A DNA stretch of 64,000 nt from Cupriavidus taiwanensis (GCF_900250075.1 NZ_LT977070.1:1688503-1752502), one strand, 5' to 3'. Shown: positions 25,195 through 36,264, numbered from the stretch's first letter. Notes: generated by a model not told the origin, from the sequence alone. A program made the numbers and translations.

Positions 25195-28100
25195 CTACGC
25201 CAGTTGCCGCAGCGTATGCTTGATGGTCTGCGCGCGCACCGCCACGTCCGGCATCTTGGCCTCGATGCGCAGCTTGTCCTGTCCCGCCAGCTTGATATGG
25301 CGGTTCTTCTGCACCAGGTCGATGATGCGCATCGCGTCGATCGGCGGGTTGGGCACGAACTGCACGCTGATGGTGGCTTCGCCGGCATCGATCTTGCGCA
25401 CGCCCAGCGGCGCCGCGGCGATGCGCAGCCGGTGCGTTTCCACCAGCGCCTGCGCCTGCGCCGGCAGCCGGCCGAAGCGGTCGACCAGCTCTTCCTGGAT
25501 ATCGTCGACGCGCTCGGGGGTCTCGCAGTTGGCCAGCCGCTTGTACAGCGACAGGCGCTCGTGCACGTCGGCGCAGTAGTCGTTGGGCAGCAGCGCCGGC
25601 GTGCCCAGGTTGATCTCGGTGGTGGCGGCCAGCGGCGCCATCAGGTCGGGCTCCTTGCCGGCCTTGAGCGCCTTGACCGCGTGGTTGAGCATGTCGGTGT
25701 ATAGCTGGAAGCCGATCTCGTGGATTTCGCCCGACTGCTTGTCGCCCAGCACCTCGCCAGCGCCGCGGATTTCCAGGTCGTGCATGGCCAGGTAGAAGCC
25801 CGAGCCCAGTTCCTCCATCTGCTGGATTGCCTCGAGCCGGCGCTGCGCCTGCTTGGTCAGGCCGTCGACATCATGCACCAGCAGGTAGGCATAGGCCTGG
25901 TGGTGCGAACGCCCGACGCGGCCGCGCAGCTGGTGCAGCTGGGCCAGCCCGAACTTGTCGGCGCGGTGGATCAGGATGGTGTTGGCGGTCGGCACGTCGA
26001 TGCCGGTCTCGATGATGGTGGTGCACAGCAGGATGTTGTCGCGGCGCGAGACGAAGTCGCGCATCACGCGCTCCAGCTCGCGCTCGTGCATCTGGCCGTG
26101 CGCCACCGCGATGCGCGCCTCGGGCACCAGCTCGGCGAGCTTCGCGCGCTTGTTCTCGATGGTCTCGACCTCGTTGTGCAGGAAGTAGACCTGCCCGCCG
26201 CGCTTGAGCTCGCGCAGGATGGCCTCGCGGATCACGCCGTCTTCCTCGCGCCGCACGAAGGTCTTGATCGCGAGCCGCTTCTGCGGCGCGGTGGCGATCA
26301 CCGAGAAGTCGCGCAGCCCTTCCAGCGCCATGCCCAGCGTGCGCGGGATCGGCGTGGCGGTCAGCGTCAGCACGTCGACCTCGGCGCGCAGCGACTTCAG
26401 CGCTTCCTTCTGGCGCACGCCGAAGCGGTGTTCCTCGTCGATGATGACCAGGCCCAGGCGCTGGAATTTTACCTGGTCGGACAGGATCTTGTGGGTGCCG
26501 ATGACGATGTCGACGCTGCCCTCGTTGATCTGCTTGATGGCCGCGTCGATCTCTTTCTTGGTCTTGAAGCGCGACAGCTCGACGATGCGCACCGGCCATT
26601 CGGCGAAGCGGTCGGACAGCGTCTGGAAATGCTGTTCGGCCAGCAGCGTGGTCGGCGCCAGCATCGCCACCTGCTTGCCGCCGAGCACGGCGACAAAGGC
26701 CGCGCGCAGCGCCACCTCGGTCTTGCCGAAGCCGACGTCGCCGCACACCAGCCGGTCCATCGGCTTGCCCGAGGTCATGTCGGCGATCACCGCGGCGATC
26801 GCGGCGGCCTGGTCGGGGGTTTCCTCGAAGCCGAAGCTCTCGGCGAAGGTCTCGTAGTCCTTGGGCGAGAGCGGGAAGGCGAAGCCCTCGCGCGCGGCGC
26901 GGCGCGCGTACAGGTTGAGCAGTTCGGCGGCGGTGTCGCGGATCTGCTGCGCGGCCTTACGCTTGGCCTTGTCCCACTGGCCGGAGCCGAGGTGGTGCAG
27001 CGGCGCGGTATCGGGATCGGCGCCCGAATAGCGCGAGATCACGTGCAGCTGGTGCACCGGCACGTAGAGCTTGCTGCCCTTGTCGTAGTCCAGGTGCAGG
27101 AATTCCTCGTCGCCCTGGCCCATGTCGAGCGTCACCAGGCCCTGGTAGCGGCCGATGCCGTGCTCGCTGTGCACCACCGGATCGCCGATCTTCAGCTCGG
27201 CCAGGTCGCGTACCATCGAATCGACGGCCGAGGCCTGCTCCTGCTTGCGGCGGCCGGTGCGTCGCGCGGTGCCGGCGTACAGCTCGGCTTCGGTGACGAA
27301 GGCCAGTTGCGCCTGCGGCAGCGCAAAGCCGCTCTGCAGCGGCGCCACCGCGATCGAGAAATGCGCGTCGCCGGCCAGAAACGCGGCAAAGTCTTCGACC
27401 GGATGCGGGCGCAGGCCGCTTTCGGCAAAGAGTTGCAGCAGCGTCTCGCGCCGCCCGGCGGAGTCGGCGCACATCAGCACGCGGGTCTGCTTGTCGAGCA
27501 GCAGCGACTCCAGGTTGACCAGCGGGTCTTCGGCGCGGCGGTTGACCGCGACGTCTGGCAGGATGCCCGAGAATGCCGGCTGCTCCGCGCCGGCTTCCAC
27601 CTGCAGCACCAGCCGCGCCATCGGCTTGGCGGCGACGAAGAACTGCTCCTCGGACAGGAACAGGTCCGCGGGCGGCAGCAGCGGGCGCTCGCGGTCGTGG
27701 CGCATGAAGTTGTAGCGCTGGGTGGTATCGGCCCAGAAGCGGCGGATGGCCTCGTCGATGTTGCCGGCGAATACGAGCTGGGTGTCGGCGGGCAGGTAGT
27801 CGAACACGGTGGCGCTGTGCTCGAAGAACAGCGGCAGGTAGTATTCGATGCCGGCCGACGGCACGCCGTTGCCGATGTCCTTGTAGATCGGCGACTTGGT
27901 CGGGTCGCCTTCGAACACCTCGCGCCAGCGGCCGCGGAAGGCGGTGCGCGCGACTTCGTCGAGCGGGAACTCGCGCCCGGGCAGCAGCCGCACTTCCCTG
28001 ACCGGATACAGGCTGCGCTGCGTGTCCGGATCGAAGGCGCGGATGGTCTCGATCTCGTCGCCGAACAGGTCGATGCGGTATGGCAGCGCCGAGCCCATCG

Positions 28101-28644
28101 GGTACAGGTCGATCAGGCCGCCGCGCACGCTGTATTCTCCGGGCCGCATCACCGCGCTGACATGCTCGTAGCCCGCCAGCGTGAACTGCGCCTTGAGCGC
28201 GGCCTCGTCGAGCCGCTCGCCCTGCTTGAAGAAGAAGGTGTAGGCGGCCAGGAAGGCCGGCGGCGCCAGCCGGTACAGCGCGGTGGTGGCGGGCACCAGC
28301 ATCACGTCGCACTGGCCGCTCTGGATGTCGTGCAGCGTCGCCAGTCGTTCCGAGACCAGGTCCTGGTGCGGCGAAAAGCTGTCGTAGGGCAGGGTTTCCC
28401 AGTCGGGCAGCAGGCGCACGCGCAACTCCGGCGCGAACCACGGGATTTCCTCGGCCAGGCGCTGCGCATCGACCGCATGCGAGCACACCACCGCCAGCAT
28501 CGGCGCGCGCGCGCGGTGCTGGCGCGCATAAGCGGCCACCGCGAGCGCATCGGCCGAGCCGCGCAGGCCGGCCACGCTGTGGCGCAGCCCCGGCTTGACC
28601 AGCGGCAGGTTGACAAAGGGAAAGGCGGGCGTGGCGTCAGGCAT
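25195..28644 (-). CDS. mfd: Transcription-repair coupling factor Mfd
   Basis: Mfd displaces RNA polymerase stalled at lesions and recruits UvrA for nucleotide excision repair. The product has 1149 residues, the usual length. It has a UvrB-like N-terminal region ([40 protein letters not shown]), the RNA-polymerase-interacting segment ([20 protein letters not shown]), helicase motor motifs ([16 protein letters not shown] near residue 630; [27 protein letters not shown]) and the C-terminal TRCF domain. It is divergent from ispD. Confidence 0.97.
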   Translation of the reverse strand: MPDATPAFPFVNLPLVKPGLRHSVAGLRGSADALAVAAYARQHRARAPMLAVVCSHAVDAQRLAEEIPWFAPELRVRLLPDWETLPYDSFSPHQDLVSERLATLHDIQSGQCDVMLVPATTALYRLAPPAFLAAYTFFFKQGERLDEAALKAQFTLAGYEHVSAVMRPGEYSVRGGLIDLYPMGSALPYRIDLFGDEIETIRAFDPDTQRSLYPVREVRLLPGREFPLDEVARTAFRGRWREVFEGDPTKSPIYKDIGNGVPSAGIEYYLPLFFEHSATVFDYLPADTQLVFAGNIDEAIRRFWADTTQRYNFMRHDRERPLLPPADLFLSEEQFFVAAKPMARLVLQVEAGAEQPAFSGILPDVAVNRRAEDPLVNLESLLLDKQTRVLMCADSAGRRETLLQLFAESGLRPHPVEDFAAFLAGDAHFSIAVAPLQSGFALPQAQLAFVTEAELYAGTARRTGRRKQEQASAVDSMVRDLAELKIGDPVVHSEHGIGRYQGLVTLDMGQGDEEFLHLDYDKGSKLYVPVHQLHVISRYSGADPDTAPLHHLGSGQWDKAKRKAAQQIRDTAAELLNLYARRAAREGFAFPLSPKDYETFAESFGFEETPDQAAAIAAVIADMTSGKPMDRLVCGDVGFGKTEVALRAAFVAVLGGKQVAMLAPTTLLAEQHFQTLSDRFAEWPVRIVELSRFKTKKEIDAAIKQINEGSVDIVIGTHKILSDQVKFQRLGLVIIDEEHRFGVRQKEALKSLRAEVDVLTLTATPIPRTLGMALEGLRDFSVIATAPQKRLAIKTFVRREEDGVIREAILRELKRGGQVYFLHNEVETIENKRAKLAELVPEARIAVAHGQMHERELERVMRDFVSRRDNILLCTTIIETGIDVPTANTILIHRADKFGLAQLHQLRGRVGRSHHQAYAYLLVHDVDGLTKQAQRRLEAIQQMEELGSGFYLAMHDLEIRGAGEVLGDKQSGEIHEIGFQLYTDMLNHAVKALKAGKEPDLMAPLAATTEINLGTPALLPNDYCADVHERLSLYKRLANCETPERVDDIQEELVDRFGRLPAQAQALVETHRLRIAAAPLGVRKIDAGEATISVQFVPNPPIDAMRIIDLVQKNRHIKLAGQDKLRIEAKMPDVAVRAQTIKHTLRQLA

Positions 28645-28884
28645 GTCGGCAGGGGGCGTTCAAAAACGACGACGCCCCGCCGGCATTGCGGGCGGGGGTC
28701 GGAACCGGGGACATCAGGTGCCGGTGGCGCCCTGCCGGTTACGGCGAAGCGGCATGGCGACGGGCAAGGGCCGTATTATAGAATGCGCACCGGTTGTCCC
28801 GCTGCCGGCCGATTGCCGTCCGTTTGCCGCCCCGCTTGCCGGGCCGGCCTGCAGCCCGCGCTTCTTTCACTCCACGCCGATCCT

Positions 28885-29625
28885 GTGTCCGCTCGCCGCT
28901 TTGCCCTGATTCCCTGTGCCGGTACCGGCAGCCGCGCCGGCGGTGCCGTGCCCAAGCAATACCAGACCGTGGCCGGCCGGCCGATGATCTGGTACGCGCT
29001 GGCGGCGTTCTCGGCGTGCGACGCCATCAGCGCCACCGCGCTGGTACTGGCACCCGACGACATGCCGCTGGAATCGCGCTTCGGCGCTGCCGCCTTTGCC
29101 GGGCTGCGCTTCGATACCGCCTTTGTCGGCGGCGACAGCCGCCATGCCTCGGTGCTGGCGGGCCTGCACCACCTGGCGCAGCTGGGCGCGAGCGACGCCG
29201 ACTGGGTGCTGGTGCACGATGCCGCGCGCCCGGGCCTGACCCCGGCGATGGTCCACGCGCTGGTGCGCGCGGTGGAAAGCGACGGCGACGACGATCCGGA
29301 CGCCGCCATCGGCGGCATCCTGGCGGTGCCGGTGCCGGATACGCTGAAGCGGGCCCAGGATGACGCCCGCATCGGCACCACCGTGCCGCGCGAAGGGTTG
29401 TGGCAGGCCCAGACGCCGCAGATGTTCCGCCTGGGCGTGCTGCGCCAGGCGCTGCAGGACGCCATGGCGGCCGGCGCGGTGGTGACCGACGAGGCCAGCG
29501 CGATCGAGCGCCTGGGCCTGCATCCGCGGCTGGTGAACGGCTCGCTGCGCAATTTCAAGGTGACTTACCCGGAGGACTTCGCGCTGGCCGAAGTGCTGCT
29601 GGGCAGCCACGCCAAAGGAGCATGA
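28885..29625 (+). CDS. ispD: 2-C-methyl-D-erythritol 4-phosphate cytidylyltransferase IspD
   Basis: IspD makes CDP-methylerythritol from MEP and CTP, the third step of the non-mevalonate isoprenoid pathway. The 246-residue protein has the nucleotidyltransferase motif [42 protein letters not shown] and [12 protein letters not shown]. No ATG fits: the start is a GTG at 28885, four codons before the conserved [17 protein letters not shown] box at 28777-28784 may be its promoter. The stop overlaps the ribosome-binding region of ispF, four bases upstream of its start. Confidence 0.95.
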   Translation: MSARRFALIPCAGTGSRAGGAVPKQYQTVAGRPMIWYALAAFSACDAISATALVLAPDDMPLESRFGAAAFAGLRFDTAFVGGDSRHASVLAGLHHLAQLGASDADWVLVHDAARPGLTPAMVHALVRAVESDGDDDPDAAIGGILAVPVPDTLKRAQDDARIGTTVPREGLWQAQTPQMFRLGVLRQALQDAMAAGAVVTDEASAIERLGLHPRLVNGSLRNFKVTYPEDFALAEVLLGSHAKGA

Positions 29626-29629
29626 CCGC

Positions 29630-30139
29630 ATGATGCCTTTCGATATCCGGGTGGGGCAGGGCTATGACGTCCACGCGCTGGTGCCCGGCCGCAAGCTGAT
29701 CCTGGGCGGGGTCGAGATCCCGCACGACCGTGGCCTGCTGGGCCATTCCGATGCCGATGCGCTGCTGCACGCGGTCACCGACGCGCTCTTCGGCGCGGCC
29801 GCGCTGGGCGATATCGGCCGTCATTTCCCCGACACCGACGCACGCTTTGCTGGCGCCGACAGCCGCGCGCTGCTGCGCGAGGCGGCACGCCGCGTGCGCG
29901 AGGCCGGCTATGAGATCGGCAATGTCGACGTCACGGTGATCGCGCAGGCGCCCAAGCTGGCGCCGCATATCGGCGCCATGGTGGCCAACCTGGCCGAAGA
30001 CCTGGCGATTGCGCGCGGGCGCTGCAACGTCAAGGCCAAGACCAACGAGAAGCTGGGCTTCGAAGGCCGCCAGGAAGGCATCGTGGCGCAGGCCGCGGTG
30101 TTGCTCTGGCGCGCCTCGGTGGCGGACGCGCAGGACTGA
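29630..30139 (+). CDS. ispF: 2-C-methyl-D-erythritol 2,4-cyclodiphosphate synthase IspF
   Basis: IspF cyclises CDP-ME 2-phosphate to MEcPP in isoprenoid synthesis. The 169-residue protein has the metal-site motif [43 protein letters not shown] and the C-terminal [17 protein letters not shown]. Two adjacent ATGs (29630, 29633) are possible starts behind AAAGGAG. It forms an operon with ispD. Confidence 0.97.
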   Translation: MMPFDIRVGQGYDVHALVPGRKLILGGVEIPHDRGLLGHSDADALLHAVTDALFGAAALGDIGRHFPDTDARFAGADSRALLREAARRVREAGYEIGNVDVTVIAQAPKLAPHIGAMVANLAEDLAIARGRCNVKAKTNEKLGFEGRQEGIVAQAAVLLWRASVADAQD

Positions 30140-30141
30140 AC

Positions 30142-30714
30142 TCAGGCGCGCGGCGTGTCTGCCGCGGTGTCTTCGGGCGGGATGGCGTAGGTGTAGTCAA
30201 TCAGCCGCGCCATCGCGCCGCTGCGTGCGCCGGCCTCGGTGCGCTTGGTGAATCCCATTTGCTGGCACAGGCGGTTGGCCGACGCCATTTCGGGCATGGT
30301 GCGCACCACCAGCGTCGACGCGCCGATATCGCGCGCGCGCTGGATGCAGATCTGCATCAGCGTGCGGCCCAGCCCCAGGCCGCGCGCCTGCGGGCTGACC
30401 GACAGCAGCCGTGCTTCGGGCTGGGTCAGGGTGATGGTGCTGCCGTCCAGCGCCGGCAGTGTCGCGCCCGGGTGGCAGAACAGCACCGCGCCCATGATGC
30501 CGTGATCGGTCTCCGCCACCCACCATTCCATGTCCGGGTGGCTGGTCGCCAGCACGGCCTGCATGCCGCGCTGGAACGAGGCGCGGCAATCTTCCATGAT
30601 GGCGAGCTCGTATTGCCCGTAGGCCTGTTGCGTGACGGCGGCGATATCGCCCCAGTCATGCACCGCCGCCAGGCGGTAATGGAAGCGGGGGGAAGTCGGC
30701 GAAGGCAGGGTCAT
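30142..30714 (-). CDS. GNAT-family N-acetyltransferase
   Basis: The 190-residue protein has a GNAT acetyl-CoA-binding pattern (ARLLSVSPQARGLGLGRTLMQICIQRARDIGASTLVVRT) in its second half and EWWVAETDHGIMGAVLF as the central strand pair. The acyl acceptor is unknown. It is on the opposite strand to ispF, with only two bases between the stops. A hairpin separates it from the ahpD gene upstream. Confidence 0.85.
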   Translation of the reverse strand: MTLPSPTSPRFHYRLAAVHDWGDIAAVTQQAYGQYELAIMEDCRASFQRGMQAVLATSHPDMEWWVAETDHGIMGAVLFCHPGATLPALDGSTITLTQPEARLLSVSPQARGLGLGRTLMQICIQRARDIGASTLVVRTMPEMASANRLCQQMGFTKRTEAGARSGAMARLIDYTYAIPPEDTAADTPRA

Positions 30715-30802
30715 GGCAGGCTGAAAGTGCGGATCCTGCCTGGATTGTAGGCGGATCGCCGCGCCCGCGCAGGATGCGGCCATGACGGTTGCAGGATGGG
30801 GA

Positions 30803-30836
30803 CAGCCGGCAAGTTCCGATGGGAAGCTGCCGGCTG
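30803..30836 (-). terminator. Hairpin downstream of ahpD
   Basis: CAGCCGGCA (30803-30811) pairs with TGCCGGCTG (30828-30836), and GTTCC/GGGAA extends the stem inward. There is no T-run after it on the minus strand, so it is either a rho-assisted terminator or an mRNA-stabilising 3' stem. Confidence 0.5.
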
Positions 30837-30906
30837 TTGTGCTACGGCGCCCGTTGCCGGGCCGCCAGGGAGGGCGCGGGGGCGCGCGGATGCCTTGCTG
30901 GGTCGC

Positions 30907-31428
30907 TTACTGCGCCGCGATCACGTTGGCCGCGGCCACGATCACTGCGGCAATGCGGCCGACGTCGCGCAGCTGCTGCGCGGTCATGCCCTGTTCATTC
31001 TTCAGCAGCTGGTAGTGCGACTTCACGCAGAAGTGGCACTTGCCCACGATCGATGCGGCCAGCGCGTACATCTCGAAACGGCGCTTGTCCACGCCGCCAT
31101 GGGTGGCGTAGGCGTTCATGCGCAGCCCGGCCGGCTGGCTGGCCAGGTCCGGATCGTCGGCCATCTCGACATACGGATACCAGGTGTTGTTCATGCCCAT
31201 CAGCGCCGCCGCGGTCAGCGCGCCGTTGGTTTCCTCGGGCGACAGCACGCCGGCATTGCGGATGGCGTCCACCAGCACCTTGCTCTGCGCCGCGAATGCC
31301 GCCGCCAGCGCCACGCCGACCGCATCGTTGCCTTCCAGCGAGGAACGGGCGATGGTGCCGTCCACGTTCAGGCGGATGTCCTTGGCGTAGTCGGGGATAA
31401 GATTCTTAATCGTGCTGAGGAATTCCAT
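30907..31428 (-). CDS. ahpD: Alkylhydroperoxidase AhpD
   Basis: This is a carboxymuconolactone-decarboxylase-fold peroxidase and AhpC reductant. The 173-residue protein is full length for AhpD and has the redox centre Cys131-x-x-Cys134 with His138 (GKCHFCVKSHYQLL) and a supporting Glu119. In mycobacteria AhpD passes electrons from lipoamide to AhpC. Here it directly follows ahpC on the same strand, behind a terminator that could lower its expression relative to ahpC. Confidence 0.95.
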   Translation of the reverse strand: MEFLSTIKNLIPDYAKDIRLNVDGTIARSSLEGNDAVGVALAAAFAAQSKVLVDAIRNAGVLSPEETNGALTAAALMGMNNTWYPYVEMADDPDLASQPAGLRMNAYATHGGVDKRRFEMYALAASIVGKCHFCVKSHYQLLKNEQGMTAQQLRDVGRIAAVIVAAANVIAAQ

Positions 31429-31453
31429 TTATTTCTCCTATCGGTCAGAGCTC

Positions 31454-31476
31454 AAAAAACCCGCGCAAGCGGGTTT
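31454..31476 (-). terminator. Intra-operon terminator between ahpC and ahpD
   Basis: AAACCCGC (31457-31464), loop GCAA and GCGGGTTT (31469-31476) form the stem. On the minus strand it runs into a six-base U tract. It lies between the ahpC stop and the ahpD start, so it would reduce read-through into ahpD. Confidence 0.8.
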
Positions 31477-31533
31477 CGATGCGGAGGGCGGGGCCCTCCG
31501 CGGATCGCCACGGCGTCTGGCGACGGTCAGAAA

Positions 31534-32082
31534 TTACAGCGTGGCGCCACCAACCGCACGGTTGCACGGGCACAGCTCGTCCGTTTGCAGGCCGTCCAGG
31601 ATACGCAGGACTTCGTCCGGGTTGCGGCCGACGTTCAGGTTGTTCACCGAAACGTGCTGGATGGTGTTTTCCGGGTCGACGATGAAGGTCGCGCGCAGGG
31701 CAACGCCGGCGGCGTGGTCACGCACGCCCAGCTGGTCGATCAGCGAACCGGTCACGTCGGCGAATTGCCACTGGTTCAGCTTGTTCAGGTCCTTGTGTTC
31801 GCGGCGCCATGCCAGCTTGACGAACTCGTTGTCGGTCGAGCCGCCCAGCACGATCGCATCGCGGTCGGCGAAGTCGCCATTCAGCTTGGCGAAGGCCACG
31901 ATTTCCGTCGGGCACACGAAGGTGAAGTCCTTCGGGTAGAAGTAGATGATCTTCCACTTGCCTTCGAACGACTTCTCAGTGATGTCTTCGAAAGCCGACT
32001 GGCCGTTCTCTTCGTGATTGTTGAAACCCGGCTTGACACCGACGACGTGGAAGGCTTCGAGCTTGTCACCAACGGTCTTCAT
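31534..32082 (-). CDS. ahpC: Peroxiredoxin AhpC
   Basis: This 2-Cys peroxiredoxin reduces H2O2, organic peroxides and peroxynitrite. The 182-residue protein has the peroxidatic Cys57 in FYPKDFTFVCPTE and two C-terminal cysteines, Cys171 and Cys173 (ELCPCNRAVGG). This three-cysteine layout is that of the mycobacterial-type AhpC that works with AhpD, consistent with the neighbouring gene. The start at 32082 has an AGGAGA ribosome-binding site. A CATAAT -10-like box lies at 32192-32187 on the minus strand. Confidence 0.95.
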   Translation of the reverse strand: MKTVGDKLEAFHVVGVKPGFNNHEENGQSAFEDITEKSFEGKWKIIYFYPKDFTFVCPTEIVAFAKLNGDFADRDAIVLGGSTDNEFVKLAWRREHKDLNKLNQWQFADVTGSLIDQLGVRDHAAGVALRATFIVDPENTIQHVSVNNLNVGRNPDEVLRILDGLQTDELCPCNRAVGGATL

Positions 32083-32346
32083 AGACTTCTCCTGATACGG
32101 TTGCAATGAGAGCGGTGCCGCTGCCGCGTGCCCCGGCGTGGGACCGGTGAGTCGGCTGCTGCGGCGGCGTACCGCGACAAAACGTGATTATGCGTCATCA
32201 TCCGGGCCCGGGCTAATTGATATTCTCAAACGGCCCGATAGGCAAACCATGTGGCGCGTCGTCGCGCCAGCCCCGCCGATCCGATGGGGCAGTATGCCAT
32301 GCACGATGACACCGCACATGGCAACTTGGTGACGGTTACGGGGAAA

Positions 32347-33651
32347 TCAAGCCGCCTGCATCGCCGCCTCGCTGCCGCGGCGCGCGCGGAAGATCACCAG
32401 CGTGGCAACCAGCCCGCACAGCGCGGCGAACATCAGCCACAGCCCGGGCGCGGCCTTGTTGCCGGTGGCGTGGATCAGGTAGGTCGAGATCGCCGGCGTG
32501 AAGCCGCCGAACAGCGCGGTCGCAAGGCTGTAGGCCAGCGAGAAGCCGGTGGTGCGCACCGCGGGCGGCATGATCTCGGTCAGCGCCACCACCATCGCGC
32601 CGTTATAGCTGCCATACAGGAACGACAGCCACAGCTCCACCATCAGCAGCCGCGCGAACGACGGCTCGGCCACCAGCCACGACACCGCCGGATACGCGCT
32701 CAGCAGCGTCGCCACCGTGAAGCCCAGCAGCAGCGGCTTGCGCCCGACCCGGTCCGACAGCGCGCCCATCAGCGGCAGCCAGATGAAGTTGGACAGGCCC
32801 ACGCACATGGTGACGATCAGGTTGTCGGTGTCGTCCAGCTTCAGCACGGTCTTGCCGAAGGTCGGCGTGTACGCGGTGATCATGTAGAACGACACCGTGG
32901 TCATCACCACCATCATGCAGCCGGCCAGGATGATGCGCCAGTTCTGCAGCATCGAGCGGTAGATCTCGCCGATCGCCGGGCGGTGCTTGCGCGCCTTGAA
33001 GGCCTCGGTCTCTTCGAGCGAACGGCGGATCAGGAACAGGAACGGCACGATCAGGCAGCCGACCAGGAACGGGATGCGCCAGCCCCATTCGTCCATCTGC
33101 GCCGGCGCCAGCGTGGCGTGCAGGATCACGCCGAGCAAGCCGGCGAAGATCACCGCCACCTGCTGGCTACCCGATTGCCATGCGACATAGAAGCCCTTGC
33201 GCCCGGGCTTGGCGATCTCGGACAGGTAGACCGAGACCCCGCCCAGCTCCACGCCCGCGGAAAAGCCCTGCAGCAGCCGGCCGGCCAGCACCAGCAGCGG
33301 CGCGGCCACGCCGATGGTGGCATAGCCCGGCACGCAGGCGATCAGCAGCGTGCCCATGGCCATCAGCACCAGCGTCATGATCAGCCCCTTGCGGCGGCCG
33401 TGGTGGTCGATATACGCGCCCAGCACGATCGCGCCCAGCGGCCGCATCAGGAAGCCCGCGCCAAAGGTGGCGAGCGAAAGCATCAGCGAGGCAAACTCGT
33501 TGCCGCTCGGGAAGAACGTCCTGGCAATGGCGGCGGCGTAGAAGCCGTACACCATGAAGTCGTACATTTCCAGGAAGTTGCCGCTGACGACGCGAAACAC
33601 GGTGCGGAACCCGTGCTGCGAGCCGGCGGACGCTGCGGTGGTCTCTGACAT
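32347..33651 (-). CDS. MHS-family (citrate:H+ symporter-like) MFS transporter
   Basis: This 434-residue 12-helix major-facilitator protein of the metabolite:H+ symporter group has the family motif [13 protein letters not shown] between helices 2 and 3, [21 protein letters not shown], and [14 protein letters not shown] in the second half. It most resembles citrate/tricarballylate transporters in wording of these motifs; the substrate is inferred only. It is a single gene with no catabolic partner adjacent. Confidence 0.85.
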   Translation of the reverse strand: MSETTAASAGSQHGFRTVFRVVSGNFLEMYDFMVYGFYAAAIARTFFPSGNEFASLMLSLATFGAGFLMRPLGAIVLGAYIDHHGRRKGLIMTLVLMAMGTLLIACVPGYATIGVAAPLLVLAGRLLQGFSAGVELGGVSVYLSEIAKPGRKGFYVAWQSGSQQVAVIFAGLLGVILHATLAPAQMDEWGWRIPFLVGCLIVPFLFLIRRSLEETEAFKARKHRPAIGEIYRSMLQNWRIILAGCMMVVMTTVSFYMITAYTPTFGKTVLKLDDTDNLIVTMCVGLSNFIWLPLMGALSDRVGRKPLLLGFTVATLLSAYPAVSWLVAEPSFARLLMVELWLSFLYGSYNGAMVVALTEIMPPAVRTTGFSLAYSLATALFGGFTPAISTYLIHATGNKAAPGLWLMFAALCGLVATLVIFRARRGSEAAMQAA

Positions 33652-33853
33652 GGCTGTCTCTCAGTCACCGCCGGTGCGATCCGGCGGCATGATTCTCGGG
33701 AGGTATCAGCCAGGCGCGCGCGGGCCGCGCCATGTGGGAGGGGAGTTGCCGCGGGCCTGACGGGCGCCAGTGTGCGCCGCGCCCCTGTCATTGCCCTGTC
33801 AAATGCCTTTCAGGAAGCTATCAGTGGCTGTCGAAAACCTGTCAGTGCGCCGC

Positions 33854-35203
33854 TCAGGCGCGCCGGAAGCATGCGCTGACCACCAGGCCGGTGGCCGGCG
33901 CGGCGCGGTTGGCCAGCAGCAGCCGGCCGCCGTTGCGCTGCATGATGCGGTTGACGATGGACATGCCCAGCCCGGCGCCCTTGGCCTCGCTGCGCGCCGC
34001 GTCGAGCCGGTAGAACGGCCGCGTCAGCAGCGACAGCTGGCCGTCGGGCACGCCCTTGCCGTGGTCGGCCACGGTCAGCACGGCTTCCTTGTCGTCCACG
34101 CGCGTGGAGATTTCCACCACCGCCATGCCGGTCTGTTCGTCCTTGGCATAGCGGCGTGCGTTCTCGACCAGGTTGTCGAGGATGCGCTGCACTTCCATGC
34201 GGTTGGCCACCGCCATCACCGGCTCCTTCGCGCGCACATGCACGCGCACGTCGTCGTGCGCGGCATAGACGCCGACGGCATCGTGCACCAGCGCCGACAG
34301 GTCCACCGGCTCGACCGTCTCCAGCGGCGGGCGGGCGTAATTGAGGAACTGCCCGATGATGGCGTCCATCTGCTCGATGTCGGCGATCATGGCGTCGCGC
34401 GTGGTGCCGTCCATCGGCGACATCTCGGTTTCCAGACGCAGCCGCGTCAGCGGCGTGCGCAGGTCATGCGAGATGCCGGCCAGCATCACCACGCGGTCGT
34501 CGTCGAGCTGGCGCAGGTCGCGCACCATCTGGTTGAAGCTGTGGTTGGCCAGCGCCACTTCGCTGGCGCCATGCTCGGGCAGCGGCGGCGGATCGCCGCC
34601 GGCGCCGATGGCGCGCGCGGCGTTGGCCAGCCGCTTGAGCGGGTAGTTGACGCGCGCGGTGATAAAGGCCGCGCCGATGATCGACAGCAGCAGCGCGGCG
34701 ATACTCCACCACAGCCACTGGATGCCGGGCACGCGCTCGAAGCGTTCCGGGCTGATCGCGACCCAGTAGTCGTCGCCCTCGATCTCGAAGCTGACCCACA
34801 CGCCGGGGATGTCGTTGACGGTGGTGGCCAGCACGGTGTCCTCGCCCAGGCGGCTGCGGATCTCCTGCTGCACCAGCGAGGTCAGGAACGGGTTGGCGGT
34901 GGGCGCGGCGAAGTCGTCGTCCTTCTCGCGCGGATAGACCTTGATGCCTTCGTTCTGCACCAGGTCCAGCAACAGGAAGCGACGCCGCGCGGGATCGGAA
35001 TAGAGCAGCGCGGCGCGCGTGAGCTTGACCACGCTGACCACCTGCATGGCGATCTGCTGCGCGCGCGGGGCGCGTTCGAACAGCCGGTAGCTCTGGAACC
35101 AGATGCCCAGCGAGATGGCCAGCAGCAGGGCGATCAGCATGAAGGTCCGCCAGAACAGCGAACCAAAGAACCGCGTTGCGGTACGGCCGATTACGGTCGC
35201 CAC
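33854..35203 (-). CDS. envZ: EnvZ-like sensor histidine kinase
   Basis: This 449-residue membrane kinase has TM1 at about residues 17-36, a periplasmic sensor segment, TM2 at about residues 160-180, a HAMP domain, the phosphoacceptor box ISHDLRTPLTRLRLE and an ATPase domain with N, G1 and G2 boxes (LDNLVENARRYA; DHGKGVP; GAGLGMSIV). It would phosphorylate the OmpR-like regulator encoded 24 bases upstream in the same operon. It probably senses envelope or osmotic cues, by analogy. Confidence 0.9.
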   Translation of the reverse strand: MATVIGRTATRFFGSLFWRTFMLIALLLAISLGIWFQSYRLFERAPRAQQIAMQVVSVVKLTRAALLYSDPARRRFLLLDLVQNEGIKVYPREKDDDFAAPTANPFLTSLVQQEIRSRLGEDTVLATTVNDIPGVWVSFEIEGDDYWVAISPERFERVPGIQWLWWSIAALLLSIIGAAFITARVNYPLKRLANAARAIGAGGDPPPLPEHGASEVALANHSFNQMVRDLRQLDDDRVVMLAGISHDLRTPLTRLRLETEMSPMDGTTRDAMIADIEQMDAIIGQFLNYARPPLETVEPVDLSALVHDAVGVYAAHDDVRVHVRAKEPVMAVANRMEVQRILDNLVENARRYAKDEQTGMAVVEISTRVDDKEAVLTVADHGKGVPDGQLSLLTRPFYRLDAARSEAKGAGLGMSIVNRIMQRNGGRLLLANRAAPATGLVVSACFRRA

Positions 35204-35227
35204 GATAGGAACAGCGGCCGCAATCGG

Positions 35228-35950
35228 TTATTTCACGCCATCGGGAATGAAGACGTAGCCCAGGCCCCACACCGTCTGGATGAAACGGGGGTTGCTGGGG
35301 TCCGGCTCGATCAGCTTGCGCAGGCGCGAGATCTGCACGTCCAGGCTGCGATCGAACACTTCATATTCGCGGCCGCGCGCCATTTCCATCAGCTTTTCGC
35401 GCGACAGCGGCTGGCGCGGATGGCGCGCGAACACCTTCAGCACCGAGAACTCGCCGGTGGTCAGCGTGATCTCTTCGTCGTTCTTGGTCAGCGTGCGCGT
35501 GGCCAGGTTCAGCACGAAGTCGCCGAAGGCAAAGGTCTCGGGCGTTTCCGACGGGGCGCCGGGCACTTCGGCCGGGCCCTTGCGGCGCAGCACCGCATGG
35601 ATGCGCGCGATCAGCTCGCGCGGGTTGAACGGCTTGGGCAGGTAATCGTCCGCGCCCATCTCCAGGCCGACGATGCGGTCCACGTCCTCGCCCTTGGCGG
35701 TGAGCATGATGATCGGGGTCTGGTCATTGGCGCCGCGCAGCCGGCGGCAGATCGACAGGCCGTCTTCGCCGGGCATCATCAGGTCCAGCACCAGCAGGTC
35801 GAAACGCTCGCGCAGCCAGAGCTTGTTCATCGCGGTGGCGTTCTCCGCCACCAGCACGGTAAAACCCTGTTCGCCCAGATAGCGGCGCAGCAGATCGCGC
35901 AGACGCGGGTCATCGTCGACGACAAGAATCTTGTGGCTGGTATTTTCCAT
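35228..35950 (-). CDS. ompR: OmpR-family response regulator
   Basis: This 240-residue regulator has a receiver domain (VDDDPRLRDLLRRYL acidic pocket, phospho-acceptor Asp56 in VLDLMMPGEDG, KPFNPREL lysine) and a winged-helix DNA-binding domain (LTTGEFSVLKVFARHPRQPLSREKLM; RSLDVQISRLRKLIEPDPSNPRFIQTVWGLGYVF). It is the first gene of a two-gene operon with envZ. It would control outer-membrane porins and related envelope genes, as OmpR does elsewhere. Confidence 0.93.
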   Translation of the reverse strand: MENTSHKILVVDDDPRLRDLLRRYLGEQGFTVLVAENATAMNKLWLRERFDLLVLDLMMPGEDGLSICRRLRGANDQTPIIMLTAKGEDVDRIVGLEMGADDYLPKPFNPRELIARIHAVLRRKGPAEVPGAPSETPETFAFGDFVLNLATRTLTKNDEEITLTTGEFSVLKVFARHPRQPLSREKLMEMARGREYEVFDRSLDVQISRLRKLIEPDPSNPRFIQTVWGLGYVFIPDGVK

Positions 35951-36264
35951 GGCGGTATCTTAGCGACTATCGCTTTCGCTCAAAATGGCTTAACAAAACG
36001 TTACATACTTTACCCCGTGGTATGGCAGTGTGCATCAATCGTGCGATTACACTGCGCAATCCGTCCATTTCGGCGCCGTGCGCGGCGGTTTTCCGCGCAT
36101 TTTCGCCGGACGCTCCACGGCTTCCGCCAGCCCGTCCAGCGCCAGCTGGCGCAATGCTTGCAGAGGGCGCGGTGCCGGACGGGGTACCGGAATTCCCGGC
36201 TTCAGGGCAGTCCAACAGGCAGTCCAACCACTGCCTTTTCGCGAAGCCAAGACCGCCATTATCA
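35951..36264. other. Intergenic region between ompR and a small secreted gene (314 bp)
   Basis: No gene is evident. The ompR-proximal 60 bases are AT-richer, with a possible minus-strand promoter (TTGAGC at 35983-35978, 15 bases, TAAGAT at 35962-35957). The rest, to 36264, is GC-rich with no motif I can support; in-frame extension of the next gene through it looks non-coding. Confidence 0.5.

Noticed and set aside
25720..29625. A 1301-codon open frame antisense to mfd that runs into ispD
   Set aside because: The part over mfd has His/Gln/Arg/Val-rich mirror composition typical of antisense frames in GC-rich DNA. Only the last 246 codons are real (ispD, from the GTG at 28885).
32210..32260. 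OxyR-like ATAG/CTAT half-sites upstream of ahpC
   Set aside because: One CTAT is clear, but the other quarter-sites carry mismatches, so I do not call an OxyR operator.
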